This document shows positions 15,836 through 25,006 of a stretch of 64,000 nt of DNA, piece after piece. The DNA comes from JAGRGG01 sp965217265 (GTDB lineage Bacteria; Pseudomonadota; Alphaproteobacteria; Geminicoccales; Geminicoccaceae). The translations under genes and the position numbers were made by a program. Below the pieces are notes generated by a model, which saw nothing but the letters and a program-made list of their open reading frames with translations, was not told where the DNA came from and searched no databases. The number at the start of each line of letters is the position of its first letter. The first letter of the stretch is position 1. The DNA lies in contig CBDCHP010000003.1 of the NCBI GenBank assembly GCA_965217265.1, forward strand, positions 1-64,000. Reading direction: 5' to 3'.

Positions 15836-18286
15836 ATGGCCGCAGAACTGCCCACGAATTGCGACGTCGTCGTCATCGGCGGCGGGATCGTCGGCTGCTC
15901 GATCGCCTACCACCTCGTCAAGGAGGGGATCACCGACACCCTCCTCCTGGAGCGGCGGCAACTGACCTGCGGCACGACGTGGCACGCGGCCGGGCTGATC
16001 GGGCAGTTGCGCGCGACCCGGCGGATGACCGAACTCGCCAAGTACACCTCCGACCTCCTGCACGCCCTCGAAGCCGAGACGGGGCAGGCGACCGGCTTCA
16101 AGCAGAACGGCTCGCTCGGCGTCGCCCTGAACGACGCGCGCATGGAGGAGCTGCGGCGCGGCGCCTCGATGGCGCGCAATTTCGGCCTCGAAGTCGAAGT
16201 GGTCGGCCCGTCCGAGATCAAAGCGCATTACCCGCTCGTCGATCTCGCGGGCGTGGTCGGCGGCGTGTTCCTGCCCAAGGACGGGCAGGCCGACCCGGTC
16301 GGCGTCACCCAGGCGTTCGCCAAGGGTGCGCGCAGCGGCGGGGCCAGGATCGTCGAGAACGCCGCCGTCCAGACCGTGCTGGTCGAGGGGGGCAGGGCCG
16401 TGGGCGTGCGGCTGGAGGACGGGCGGGAGGTGCGGGCCGGCACGGTCGTGATCGCGGCCGGCATGTGGTCGCGCGACCTCGCGGCCAAGATCGGCGTCGC
16501 CCTGCCGCTGCACGCGGCCGAGCATTTCTACATCGTCACCGAGGCGATCCCCAGCCTGCCGCGCGACCTGCCGGTGCTGCGCATCCCGGACGAGTGCGCC
16601 TACTACAAGGAGGACGCCGGTAAGCTGCTGCTCGGCTGCTTCGAGCCGACGGCGAAGCCTTGGGGGATGAACGGGATCCCGGCCGACTTCGCCTTCGACG
16701 CGCTGCCCGAGGACATCGACCACTTCGCGCCGATCCTGGAGGACGCCGTGCGGCGAGTGCCCGCCTTGGCCGACGCCGGCATCCAGACCTTCTTCAACGG
16801 GCCTGAGAGCTTCACCCCCGACGACCGCTACCTACTGGGCGAGACGGCCGAGGTCGAGGACCTGTTCGTCGCCTGCGGCTTCAACTCGATCGGCATCCAG
16901 TCCTCGGGTGGCGCCGGCAAGGCGCTGGCGGCGTGGATCAGGCACCGCCGCCAACCGTTCGACCTCGCCGACGTCGACGTGCGGCGGATGCAGCCCTTCC
17001 AGGCGACCAAGACGTACCTGTTCGACCGGACCAAGGAGAGCCTCGGCCTCCTCTACGCCATGCACTGGCCGCACCGGCAGATGGCGACCGCCCGCGGCGC
17101 CCGGCGCTCGCCCTTGCACGACCGACTGCTCGCGGCCGGTGCGGTCATGGGCGAGACGGCCGGCTGGGAGCGGCCGAACTGGTTCGCCCGCGGCGGCGAG
17201 GCGAGGGAATACTGCTACGGCTTCGGCCGGCAGAACTGGTTCGACGCCTGCGGGAACGAGTGCGCGGCGGTGATGGAGCGGGTCGCGTTGTTCGACCAGT
17301 CGAGCTTCGCCAAGTTCCTCGTCCAGGGCCGCGACGCGGCCGACGTGCTGAACGACGTCTCGGTGTCGGAGACCGAGGTCGAGCCGGGCCGCGTCGTCTA
17401 CACCCAGTGGTGCAACGCGGCGGGCGGGATCGAGGCCGACCTCACCCTCGCGCGCCTGGACGGCGACAGGTTCGTGGTCGTGACGGCGGCCGGCGCGCAG
17501 ACCCGCGACCTCGCGTGGCTGAGGCACCACGTCCCCGACGACGCCCGCTGCACGATCTGCGACGTCACCTCGGGCACGGCGATGTTCGGGCTCATGGGGC
17601 CGAACAGCCGGGCGTTGCTCGAAGCCGTCTCGGGCGCCGATCTCGGCAACGACGCCTTTCCCTTCATGACGACGCGCGCGATCGAGATCGGCTACGCCCG
17701 CGTGCGCGCGGCGCGCCTCACCTACGTCGGCGAACTCGGCTACGAACTCTACGTCCCGACCGAATTCGCCGCCCACGTCTTCGAACGGCTCACCGGGGCC
17801 GGCGCGAATTTCGGTCTGACGCTCGCCGGGATGCACGCGATGGACGCCTGCCGGGTCGAGAAGGGCTATCGCCACTGGGGGCACGACATCGGCGCCGAGG
17901 ATACGCCCTTAGAGGCGGGCCTTGGCTTCACGATCGCCTGGGGCAAGCGGGGCTTCATCGGCAAGGCGGCGCTCTTACGGCAGCGCGAGCGGCGGCCTCT
18001 CTCCAAGCGCCTCGTCCAGATCCGCCTGCACGACCCGGGGCAGAACCTCTACCACGAGGAGCCGGTCTGGCGGGACGGGCGCATCGTCGGCGCCGTCACG
18101 TCGGGTGCCTTCGGCCACCGCGTCGGCACCCCGCTCGGCATGGGCTACCTGCACCGCGGGGCGGGGGTGACGGCGGACTGGCTGGGGGAGGGCGGCTTCA
18201 CGGTCGAGATCGCGGGCGAACGCGTTCCGGCCGAGGTGCGGTTCGCCCCGTTCTACGACCCGAAGAATACCCGCGTACGGATTTGA
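15836..18286 (+). CDS. FAD-dependent dehydrogenase with GcvT domain (dimethylglycine/sarcosine dehydrogenase-like), paralogue 2
   Basis: 816 residues. The ATG at 15836 follows a strong GGGAGGA 6 nt upstream, and earlier in-frame codons run back through the promoter region. The FAD domain begins VVVIGGGIVGCSIAYHL and carries GTTWHAAG with His50, the likely covalent-FAD histidine. The C-terminal half is a GcvT-type folate-binding domain (TYVGELGYELYVP, MDACRVEKGYRHWG). It is a same-family paralogue of the gene at 10639 but not a recent duplicate, since most flanking residues differ. The likely reaction is oxidative N-demethylation of dimethylglycine, sarcosine or a related amine, with the carbon going to tetrahydrofolate. 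Confidence 0.85.
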   Translation: MAAELPTNCDVVVIGGGIVGCSIAYHLVKEGITDTLLLERRQLTCGTTWHAAGLIGQLRATRRMTELAKYTSDLLHALEAETGQATGFKQNGSLGVALNDARMEELRRGASMARNFGLEVEVVGPSEIKAHYPLVDLAGVVGGVFLPKDGQADPVGVTQAFAKGARSGGARIVENAAVQTVLVEGGRAVGVRLEDGREVRAGTVVIAAGMWSRDLAAKIGVALPLHAAEHFYIVTEAIPSLPRDLPVLRIPDECAYYKEDAGKLLLGCFEPTAKPWGMNGIPADFAFDALPEDIDHFAPILEDAVRRVPALADAGIQTFFNGPESFTPDDRYLLGETAEVEDLFVACGFNSIGIQSSGGAGKALAAWIRHRRQPFDLADVDVRRMQPFQATKTYLFDRTKESLGLLYAMHWPHRQMATARGARRSPLHDRLLAAGAVMGETAGWERPNWFARGGEAREYCYGFGRQNWFDACGNECAAVMERVALFDQSSFAKFLVQGRDAADVLNDVSVSETEVEPGRVVYTQWCNAAGGIEADLTLARLDGDRFVVVTAAGAQTRDLAWLRHHVPDDARCTICDVTSGTAMFGLMGPNSRALLEAVSGADLGNDAFPFMTTRAIEIGYARVRAARLTYVGELGYELYVPTEFAAHVFERLTGAGANFGLTLAGMHAMDACRVEKGYRHWGHDIGAEDTPLEAGLGFTIAWGKRGFIGKAALLRQRERRPLSKRLVQIRLHDPGQNLYHEEPVWRDGRIVGAVTSGAFGHRVGTPLGMGYLHRGAGVTADWLGEGGFTVEIAGERVPAEVRFAPFYDPKNTRVRI

Positions 18287-18357
18287 CGTCGGCGGCCCGA
18301 CAGCTGAGCTAAAAGTCGCACTTGTGGGAGGTGGGCTTTCCCGAGGGCCCGGCTAGA

Positions 18358-18385
18358 TTGCATTTTGATGGAACCATTCATGCAA
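18358..18385. promoter_or_regulatory. Imperfect nested dyad upstream of coxS-like gene
   Basis: TTGCAT at 18358-18363 is mirrored by ATGCAA at 18380-18385. Between them is a second short symmetry (ATGG-AA-CCAT). The centre lies about 35 bp before the ribosome binding site of the molybdenum hydroxylase operon, a usual place for an operator. The outer and inner arms are offset by 2 bp, so it is imperfect and no regulator is assigned. Confidence 0.3.
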
Positions 18386-18405
18386 CAAACTATCGGGAGC
18401 GAATG

Positions 18406-18924
18406 ATGCCGGACAAGGTTGATGTTTCCTTCACCGTGAACGGGCGCCTTGTGTCGTTGGCGGTCGAGGCGCGGGCGTTGTTGGTGGAGGTGTTGCGCGA
18501 GGGGTTGCGGCTGACGGGGACGCACGTCGGGTGCGACACCTCGCAGTGCGGCTGCTGCGTGGTGCACGTCGACGGTGCGAGCGTGAAGGCGTGCACGATG
18601 CTGGCGGTGCAGGCGCAAGGGGCGGAGGTGGTGACGATCGAGGGGCTGGCGGCGGTCGATCCCTCGGGCGAGGGCGGGCTGCACCCGGTGCAGGCGGCGT
18701 TCAAGGCGCACCACGGGCTGCAGTGCGGCTTTTGCACGCCCGGCATGATCATGAGCGCGGCGGACCTGCTCAACCACAACCGGGACCCGTCCGAGCACGA
18801 GGTGCGCGAGTGGCTGGAGGGGAACCTGTGCCGCTGCACGGGCTACCACAACATCGTCAAGGCGATCCTGGCGGCGGGGGCCGCGATGCGCGGCGACACG
18901 GCGCCGGCGCGAGCCGCCGAGTAG
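18406..18924 (+). CDS. Molybdenum hydroxylase [2Fe-2S] small subunit (CoxS-like)
   Basis: 172 residues. The second ATG of a tandem pair is chosen because GGGAG lies 6 nt upstream. Two iron-sulfur motifs are intact: a plant-ferredoxin type cluster (CDTSQCGCC plus a later Cys) and the all-helical cluster (CGFC ... CRCTGYHNI). This subunit carries electrons between the molybdenum and FAD subunits of xanthine dehydrogenase-family enzymes. Gene order is S-L-M, which is typical of form II or other CO dehydrogenase-like hydroxylases rather than form I (M-S-L). Confidence 0.9.
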   Translation: MPDKVDVSFTVNGRLVSLAVEARALLVEVLREGLRLTGTHVGCDTSQCGCCVVHVDGASVKACTMLAVQAQGAEVVTIEGLAAVDPSGEGGLHPVQAAFKAHHGLQCGFCTPGMIMSAADLLNHNRDPSEHEVREWLEGNLCRCTGYHNIVKAILAAGAAMRGDTAPARAAE

Positions 18925-19006
18925 GCGGCGGGTCTTGGTGCGAGGCCGCGGCGCAGGCGGCGGCACGCACGGGCAGAGGGTCGGGATCAGGGGAAGGCAG
19001 AACAAG

Positions 19007-21382
19007 ATGGCACAGACGATCGCGAACGGCATCGGAAGCTCGACGCTCAGGCGCGAGGACAAGCGCTTCGTCACCGGGCGCGGGCGCTACACCGACGACA
19101 TGACGATGGGGGGGCAGGCCTACGCCGTCTTCGTCCGCTCGCCGCACGCGCACGCGCGCATCGGCAAGGTCGACAAGGATGGCGTCGCGTCGCTGCCGGG
19201 CGTGCTGGCGGTGTACGACGGCGCCGACGTCAAGGCGGCGGGCTTGGGCTCGAACGTCTGCGGCTGGATGGTGAAGTCGAAGGACGGCACCGACATGACG
19301 ATGGCGCCCTACCCGCTCTTATGCGACGGCAAGGCGCGCTACGTCGGCGACCGGGTGGCGATGGTGGTGGGGACGAGCCTGCAAGCGGCCAGGAACGCGG
19401 CCGAGGCGCTCGCGGTCGACTACGAGCCGCTCGACGCCGTGGTCGACGTCGCCAAGGCGGCGAGCGGGCCGGCGGTGCACGACGAGGCGGCGGGCAACCT
19501 GATCTTCGACTGGGAGATCGGCGACAAGGCAGCGGTGGACGCCGCCTTTGCCAAGGCGGCGCACGTGACCAGGACGCACGTCGTCAACAACCGCCTGGCG
19601 CCGAACGCCCTGGAGCCCAGGGCGGCCTTGGGCCACTACGATCCCGGCACCGAGATGCACACGCTCCACGTCACGAGCCAGAACCCGCACGTGCACCGCC
19701 TCGTCATGTCGGCCTTCATCGGCGTGGCGCCCGAGCACAAGCTCAGGGTGGTGGCGCCCGACGTCGGCGGCGGGTTCGGCTCGAAGATCTTCATCTACGG
19801 CGAGGAGTGCCTCGTGCTCTGGGCCAGTCGCCTCCTGGACGGGGTGCCGGTCAAGTGGACGGCGGAGCGGACCGAGGCGTTCTTGAGCGACGCGCACGGC
19901 CGCGACCACGTCTCGACGGCCGAGCTGGCCTTGGACGGGGCCGGCGATTTCCTGGCGCTTCGGGTCAACACCAAGGCGAACCTGGGCGCCTACATGAGCA
20001 CGTTCAGCTCGTGCGTGCCGACATACCTCTACGCCACGCTCTTGGCCGGGCAGTACAAGACGCCGGCGATCTACTGCGACGTGCAGGCCTACTACACCAA
20101 CACGAGCCCGGTCGACGCCTACCGCGGCGCCGGGCGGCCCGAGGCCAGCTTCCTGGTCGAGACGCTGGTCGAGCAGGCCGCGATCGAGACCGGGCGCGAT
20201 CCGGCCGAGCTCCGGCGGCAGAACTTCGTGCCCAAGGACGCCTTTCCCTACCAGACGCCGGTGGCACTCACCTACGACACCGGCGACTTCGGGGCGAGCC
20301 TGGACCGGGCCTTGGACCTCGTCGACTACGCGGGCTTCGCGGCGCGCAAGGCCGAGAGCGCCAAGCGCGGCAAGCGCCGCGGCATCGGGCTGTCGTGCTA
20401 CATCGAGGCGTGCGGCATCGCGCCCTCGGCGGTGGTGGGCTCCTTGGGCGCCGGCGTCGGCCTGTGGGAGAGCGCCAAGGTGCGTTTCTCCCACACCGGC
20501 AAGGTGCAGGTCTTGAGCGGGGCGCACAGCCACGGGCAAGGCCACGAGACCACGTTTGCCCAGGTCGTGGCCGAGAAGCTGGGCGTCGCCTACGACGACA
20601 TCGAGGTGATCCACGGCGACACCGAGAAGACGCCCGTCGGCATGGGCACCTACGGCTCGCGCTCGCTCGCGGTCGGCGGCGAGGCGATCGCCCTGGCGTG
20701 CGACAAGATCATCAAGAAGGGCCGCAAGATCGCGGCGCACCTGCTGGAGGCGGCCGAGGCCGACGTCGCCTTCGAGGCCGGGCGGTTCACGGTGCTGGGC
20801 ACCGACCGGGCCAAGTCGATCGGCGAGGTGGCGTTCGCCGCCTACGTGCCGCACGACTACCCCGAGGGGCTGGAGCCGGGGCTGGAGGAGGGCGCCTTCT
20901 TCGACCCGCCCAACTTCACCTTCCCCGCCGGCACCTACGCCTGCGAACTGGAGGTCGACCCCGACACCGGCAAGACGGAGATCCTGCGCTTTGTCGCGGT
21001 CGACGACTTCGGCAACGTCGTCAACCCGATGATCGTCGAGGGGCAGGTGCACGGCGGGCTGGTCCAGGGCATCGGCCAGGCGCTCTTGGAAGGCGCCGTC
21101 TACGACGACACCGGCCAGCTGGTCTCGGCGACCTACATGGACTACGCCATGCCGCGCGCCTGGGACGTGCCGCTCTTCGAGGTCGAGACCGGCAAGGGCA
21201 CGGCGTGCACCTCGAACAGCCTCGGCGTCAAGGGCTGCGGCGAGGCCGGCGCCATCGGCGCCCCCGCCGCCGTCATCAATGCCATCACCAACGCGATCGG
21301 CACCCGCGTCGAGATGCCCGCCACGCCCGAGAAGGTCTGGCGCGCCATCCAGGGGCAGCAGACGGCGCGGGCGGCGGAGTAG
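19007..21382 (+). CDS. Molybdenum hydroxylase large subunit (form II CoxL-like)
   Basis: 791 residues. The ATG at 19007 has GGGAAGG upstream; the open frame extends earlier but without family similarity. The active-site loop reads AYRGAGR (from residue 371), the form II motif, not the AYxCSFR loop of genuine CO dehydrogenase. The C-terminal KGCGEAGAIGAP block contains the catalytic glutamate of xanthine oxidase-family enzymes. It binds molybdopterin cytosine dinucleotide and hydroxylates an organic substrate that is not identifiable here. No CoxD/E/F/G maturation genes are next to it. Copy B of the dispersed repeat begins 3 nt after the stop. Confidence 0.88.
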   Translation: MAQTIANGIGSSTLRREDKRFVTGRGRYTDDMTMGGQAYAVFVRSPHAHARIGKVDKDGVASLPGVLAVYDGADVKAAGLGSNVCGWMVKSKDGTDMTMAPYPLLCDGKARYVGDRVAMVVGTSLQAARNAAEALAVDYEPLDAVVDVAKAASGPAVHDEAAGNLIFDWEIGDKAAVDAAFAKAAHVTRTHVVNNRLAPNALEPRAALGHYDPGTEMHTLHVTSQNPHVHRLVMSAFIGVAPEHKLRVVAPDVGGGFGSKIFIYGEECLVLWASRLLDGVPVKWTAERTEAFLSDAHGRDHVSTAELALDGAGDFLALRVNTKANLGAYMSTFSSCVPTYLYATLLAGQYKTPAIYCDVQAYYTNTSPVDAYRGAGRPEASFLVETLVEQAAIETGRDPAELRRQNFVPKDAFPYQTPVALTYDTGDFGASLDRALDLVDYAGFAARKAESAKRGKRRGIGLSCYIEACGIAPSAVVGSLGAGVGLWESAKVRFSHTGKVQVLSGAHSHGQGHETTFAQVVAEKLGVAYDDIEVIHGDTEKTPVGMGTYGSRSLAVGGEAIALACDKIIKKGRKIAAHLLEAAEADVAFEAGRFTVLGTDRAKSIGEVAFAAYVPHDYPEGLEPGLEEGAFFDPPNFTFPAGTYACELEVDPDTGKTEILRFVAVDDFGNVVNPMIVEGQVHGGLVQGIGQALLEGAVYDDTGQLVSATYMDYAMPRAWDVPLFEVETGKGTACTSNSLGVKGCGEAGAIGAPAAVINAITNAIGTRVEMPATPEKVWRAIQGQQTARAAE

Positions 21383-21384
21383 AT

Positions 21385-21529
21385 ACGCTGCGCGTGCGCT
21401 GCCGCGCGGGCTTTTTCTCTTTTGTTTTTGTCACTTTGGCCGGGGCTGGCCCCGACGTTGAGGCCAATCTCCAACGACAAGTAGCAAAAAAGAGAAAAAA
21501 GAAGCCCCGCGCAGCGGACGCGAAGCGTT
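21385..21529. repeat. Dispersed inverted-repeat element, copy B
   Basis: A 145-bp element inside the CoxSLM operon, between the large- and FAD-subunit genes. The left end is ACGCTGCGCGTGCGCTGCC, which leads to a GCGCGGGC block and a T-rich tract. The right end is the inverse, closing with GGACGCGAAGCGTT. The centre contains GGGGCTGGCCCCGACGTTGAGGCC. It is flanked by 2 nt to the upstream stop and 22 nt to the next ATG. Confidence 0.85.
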
Positions 21530-21551
21530 CCATCACCTAAGGACGAGAACG

Positions 21552-22352
21552 ATGTACGACTTCACTTACGCCAAGCCCGAGACGATCGAGGCGGCGGCGG
21601 CCTTGCTGGCCGAGGACCCCGAGGCCAAGGCGTTGGCCGGCGGGCAGACCTACATCCCGACCCTCAAGCAGCGGCTCGCGATGCCGAGCCGGCTGGTCGA
21701 CCTAGGCGGCATTGCCGGCTTGGACGCGATCGAGGCGGCCGACGGCGGCTTGAAGATCGGCGCCATGGCCCGGCACAAGGCCGTCGCCGAGAGCGAGACG
21801 GTCAAGCGGGCGTTTCCCGAACTCGCCTACCTCGCCTCGCTCATCGGCGACCCGGCCGTCAGGGCGCTGGGCACGATCGGCGGCTCGATCGCCAACAACG
21901 ACCCGGCGGCCGACTACCCCGTCGTCGCGCACGCGCTCGACGCCACGATCCACACGACCAAGGGCGAGCACCAAGGCGCCGACTTCTTCAAGGGCCTGTT
22001 CGAGACCGCGCTCGCCGACGACGAGTTGATCACGGCCGTCACCGTCCCCGCCCCGCAAGCCGCCGCCTGGGAGAAGTTCAGAAACCCCGCCTCGCGCTAC
22101 GCCTTGGTGAGCGTGCTCGTCGCCAAGCTGCACGACGGCACGGTCCGCGTCGGCGTCGGCGGCGCCGGCAGCGGCCCCTTTCGCGTCGCCGAAATGGAAG
22201 AAGCGCTGGCCCAATCCTTCACCCCCGAGGCGATCAACGACGTCAAGGTCGACCCCGCCCCCTTGAACGACGACCTGCACGCCTCCGCCCCCTACCGCGC
22301 CCACCTCGTCACCACGATGGCCAAAAGGGCCGTGGGGCGGTTGGGAGCGTAA
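21552..22352 (+). CDS. Molybdenum hydroxylase FAD subunit (CoxM-like)
   Basis: 266 residues. The family's two FAD-binding motifs are visible: ALAGGQTYIP near residue 28 and TIGGSIANNDPAADYP near residue 112. Length is slightly short of typical CoxM (about 280-290) but both the N-terminal FAD domain and C-terminal domain are present. It passes electrons from the [2Fe-2S] subunit to an acceptor. It is separated from the large-subunit gene by repeat copy B and followed at once by copy C. The three hydroxylase genes probably share a transcript that must read through copy B. Confidence 0.9.
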   Translation: MYDFTYAKPETIEAAAALLAEDPEAKALAGGQTYIPTLKQRLAMPSRLVDLGGIAGLDAIEAADGGLKIGAMARHKAVAESETVKRAFPELAYLASLIGDPAVRALGTIGGSIANNDPAADYPVVAHALDATIHTTKGEHQGADFFKGLFETALADDELITAVTVPAPQAAAWEKFRNPASRYALVSVLVAKLHDGTVRVGVGGAGSGPFRVAEMEEALAQSFTPEAINDVKVDPAPLNDDLHASAPYRAHLVTTMAKRAVGRLGA

Positions 22353-22355
22353 GAG

Positions 22356-22498
22356 AACGCTTCGCGTCCGCTGCGCGGGGCTCTTTCTCTTTTGTTTTTG
22401 CAACTTGTCTCGTCCGGGCTGGCACGAACGCCCGAGCCAGCCTCGAACAAAGTGATAAAAAAGAAGAAAAAGGCCGCGCCCAGCGCACGCGCAGCGTT
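22356..22498. repeat. Dispersed inverted-repeat element, copy C
   Basis: A 143-bp copy starting 4 nt after the FAD-subunit stop. The left end is AACGCTTCGCGTCCGCTGCG and the right end is CAGCGCACGCGCAGCGTT. It has the same pyrimidine and purine tracts as the other copies. The centre carries CCGGGCTGG...CCAGCCTCG, more diverged than in copies A and B. It lies between the hydroxylase operon and the ABC transporter genes, where a terminator would be expected. Confidence 0.85.
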
Positions 22499-22516
22499 CA
22501 GTCAGTGGAGGCATCG

Positions 22517-23494
22517 ATGCGACACCCTTATCTGCGGCGGCTCACCCTGCTGGCTTGTCTCGCCGCGGCGCCGTCGTGGGCGGCGGACCTCGGCACGCTG
22601 CGCCTGGGCGTCTTGAAGTTTGGCACTGTCAACTGGGAACTGGACGTCATCGAGGCGCACGACCTCGACGCCAAGCACGGCTTTGAGATGGACGTCACCG
22701 GCTTTGCCGGCGGCGACGCTTCCGACGTGGCGCTCATGGGCGATGCCGTGGACGGGATCGTCGAGGACTGGCTCTGGGTCAGCCGCCAGCGGGCGATGGG
22801 GACCGACTTCGTCTTCATTCCCTATTCCAGTTCGATCGGCGCTTTGATGGTCAAGGCCGACGCCGATATCGAGGATCTTGAGGATCTACGCGGCAAAACG
22901 ATCGGCGTCGCCGGCGGACCGCTCGACAAGAGTTGGCTGCTGATCCAAGCGGTGGCAAAGCAGGACGGCATCGACCTCAAGGCCGAGACCGAGCAAGTCT
23001 ACGGCGCCCCGCCCTTGTTGACCGAGAAGTTCCGCTCCGGCGAGCTCGACGCCGTCATCAACTATTGGCACTACGCCGCCCGCCTGGAGGCCGAGGGATA
23101 CAAGCGCCTGCTCGGCGTCGCCGAGGCGCAAGAGCGCCTGGGCGTGCCGCCCGAGACGCCGCAGTTGGGCTACGTCTTCAAGGAAGAATGGGCGGAGGAG
23201 CACGCCGACCTGCTGAAGGCGTTCGCCGCGGCGAGCCGAGAAGCGAAGGCGATCATGCGGGACAGCGACGCCGAGTGGGAGCGGCTGCGACCGCTGACCA
23301 AGGCCGAGGACGACGCGACGCTGAACGCCCTGATGACTCGTTATCGCGAGGGAATCGTCGAGCACTGGGGCGAGCCCGAGCGCGCCGACGCGGCGCAACT
23401 GTTCGCGGTCCTGGCCGACCTCGGCGGCGAGAAATTGGTTGGCCCCTCGAAAAGCCTGACGCCCGGCACGTTCTGGGACGATGTCCGCTACTGA
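22517..23494 (+). CDS. ABC transporter periplasmic substrate-binding protein (NMT1/SsuA-like)
   Basis: 325 residues. The ATG at 22517 is preferred over the GTG at 22505 because GGAGG lies 5 nt upstream and the protein then begins with a good signal peptide (MRHPYLRRLTLLACLAAAPSWA). The mature protein is a type 2 periplasmic-binding fold of the nitrate/sulfonate/taurine (NMT1) class: LRLGVLKFGTVNWEL, a DLRGKTIGVAG hinge and GELDAVINYWHYAARL. The ligand is unknown. It overlaps the permease gene by 14 bp. Confidence 0.82.
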   Translation: MRHPYLRRLTLLACLAAAPSWAADLGTLRLGVLKFGTVNWELDVIEAHDLDAKHGFEMDVTGFAGGDASDVALMGDAVDGIVEDWLWVSRQRAMGTDFVFIPYSSSIGALMVKADADIEDLEDLRGKTIGVAGGPLDKSWLLIQAVAKQDGIDLKAETEQVYGAPPLLTEKFRSGELDAVINYWHYAARLEAEGYKRLLGVAEAQERLGVPPETPQLGYVFKEEWAEEHADLLKAFAAASREAKAIMRDSDAEWERLRPLTKAEDDATLNALMTRYREGIVEHWGEPERADAAQLFAVLADLGGEKLVGPSKSLTPGTFWDDVRY

Positions 23495-24278
23495 AACGGC
23501 AAAGGCGGATTCGGTCAGCCGCGACGCCAAGCGCCACGGGGCGTGGCTGCTGCCGCTCGCCTCGCTCGGCGCCCTCCTCCTCGTCTGGGCGCTGGCGGCG
23601 TGGCTCGCCGATCAGCCGCGCCTCCTGCCGGGTCCCGTTCCGGTCATGGCCCGGCTGGTCGAGGAGGCGAGGGCGGACGAGTTGTTCTACCACCTAGGCA
23701 TGACGCTGGCCCGGGTGGCGGCGGCATTCCTCGTCGCGATGAGCCTCGGCACGGTGATCGGTGTCGTCATGGGCCGATCCTACGTCGTCAACATCGTCGG
23801 CGAGCCGTGGCTCCTGTTCCTGCTCAACCTGCCAGCACTGGTCGTCATCGTCCTCTGCTACTTGTGGATCGGCCTCGGCGAGACGGCGGCGATCACCGCC
23901 GTCAGCCTCAACAAGATTCCTAACGTCGCCGTCACCCTGCGCGAGGGTGCGCGCGCCCTCGACCCGAAGCTGCTCGACATGGCGCGCGTCTTCGCCGTGA
24001 AGCGGCGGCGCGTCCTCTTTGACATCGTCCTGCCGCAGCTCTGGCCCTACCTCGCCGCCGCGGCCCGTTCCGGCTTGGCGCTGATCTGGAAGATCGTCCT
24101 CGTCGTCGAGCTGCTCGGCCGCTCGAACGGCGTCGGGTTCCAGATCGCGCTCTTCTTCCAACTCTTCGACGTCACCGGCATCCTCGCCTACGCGCTCGCC
24201 TTCATCGTCATCGTTCAGGCGATCGAGTGGGGCCTCCTGCAACCCTTCGAGCGGCGGGTGACGGCGTGGCGACGCTGA
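23481..24278 (+). CDS. ABC transporter permease, SsuC/TauC-like
   Basis: 265 residues with about six membrane segments and the BPD_transp_1 EAA-type loop (EGARALDPKLLDMARVFAVK, near residue 153). Its ATG is within the 3' end of the binding-protein gene, so expression is coupled. It forms the translocation pore with the ATPase encoded next. It belongs to the nitrate/sulfonate/taurine permease family, matching the preceding binding protein. Confidence 0.85.
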   Translation: MSATETAKADSVSRDAKRHGAWLLPLASLGALLLVWALAAWLADQPRLLPGPVPVMARLVEEARADELFYHLGMTLARVAAAFLVAMSLGTVIGVVMGRSYVVNIVGEPWLLFLLNLPALVVIVLCYLWIGLGETAAITAVSLNKIPNVAVTLREGARALDPKLLDMARVFAVKRRRVLFDIVLPQLWPYLAAAARSGLALIWKIVLVVELLGRSNGVGFQIALFFQLFDVTGILAYALAFIVIVQAIEWGLLQPFERRVTAWRR

Positions 24279-25006
24279 CGGTACGCATTAAGACCAAGGA
24301 TTTCGGCCGCAGTCGCTCGCTCAAGCCCCTGCTGCGCTCGGTGAACTTCGTCCTGCAACCGGGCGAGGTCGCGGCCCTCATCGGTCCCTCCGGGATTGGC
24401 AAGACGACGCTCCTCAACATGGTGGCGGGTCTGGAGCCCGTGGGCGAGGGCACGATCGAGCGGCACGCACGGCGCCTCGCCTACGTCTTCCAGGAACCGC
24501 GCCTGCTCCCCTGGCGGCGGGTGGTCGACAACGTCCGTATCGTTCTGGACGGGCACGACGCCGAGCGGCACGCGCGGCGGATGCTGGCCGAAGTCGGCCT
24601 CACCGATGCCGCCGACACTTTCGCCTCGCGCCTGTCGCTCGGCATGGCCCGCCGGGTCGGGCTCGCCCGCGCCTTCGTGATCGAACCCGATCTCCTTTTG
24701 CTCGACGAGCCCTTCGTCTCGCTCGACGAGCCGACGGCGCTGCGGCTGCAACGTCTCCTGCTCACCATGCTGCAGGAGCGGCGTCCAGGCGCTCTATTCG
24801 TCACCCACCGGTTGGAGGAGGCCGTGATGCTCAGCCATCGGCTGCTGGTCCTGGGCGGCAGGCCGGCAACGCTGCGGGCCGACGTGCCTGTGCCGCTCGA
24901 TCCGTCGTCGCGGGGCGACATCGATGCCGTCGCCGCCTGCACCGTTCGGTTGAAGGCCGCGTACCCGGCGCTCGTGGCGGACGCCGAAGCGGAGGCGGCG
25001 GCATGA
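24266..25006 (+). CDS. ABC transporter ATP-binding protein, SsuB/TauB-like
   Basis: 246 residues. The GTG at 24266, overlapping the permease end, is chosen because it gives the standard N terminus of about 30 residues before the first ATPase strand. Walker A is GPSGIGKTT, the Q-loop lies in YVFQEPRLLPW, and Walker B is LLLLDEPF followed by the H-loop in VTHRLEEA. The signature reads LSLGMARR rather than LSGGM, a G-to-L change in the ABC signature motif that is worth noting. It probably powers the preceding SsuC-like permease. Confidence 0.85.
   Translation: MATLTVRIKTKDFGRSRSLKPLLRSVNFVLQPGEVAALIGPSGIGKTTLLNMVAGLEPVGEGTIERHARRLAYVFQEPRLLPWRRVVDNVRIVLDGHDAERHARRMLAEVGLTDAADTFASRLSLGMARRVGLARAFVIEPDLLLLDEPFVSLDEPTALRLQRLLLTMLQERRPGALFVTHRLEEAVMLSHRLLVLGGRPATLRADVPVPLDPSSRGDIDAVAACTVRLKAAYPALVADAEAEAAA

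Noticed and set aside
19007..21382. A genuine aerobic CO dehydrogenase
   Set aside because: The large subunit has the AYRGAGR loop rather than the Cys-containing form I loop, and the gene order is S-L-M without Cox maturation genes.
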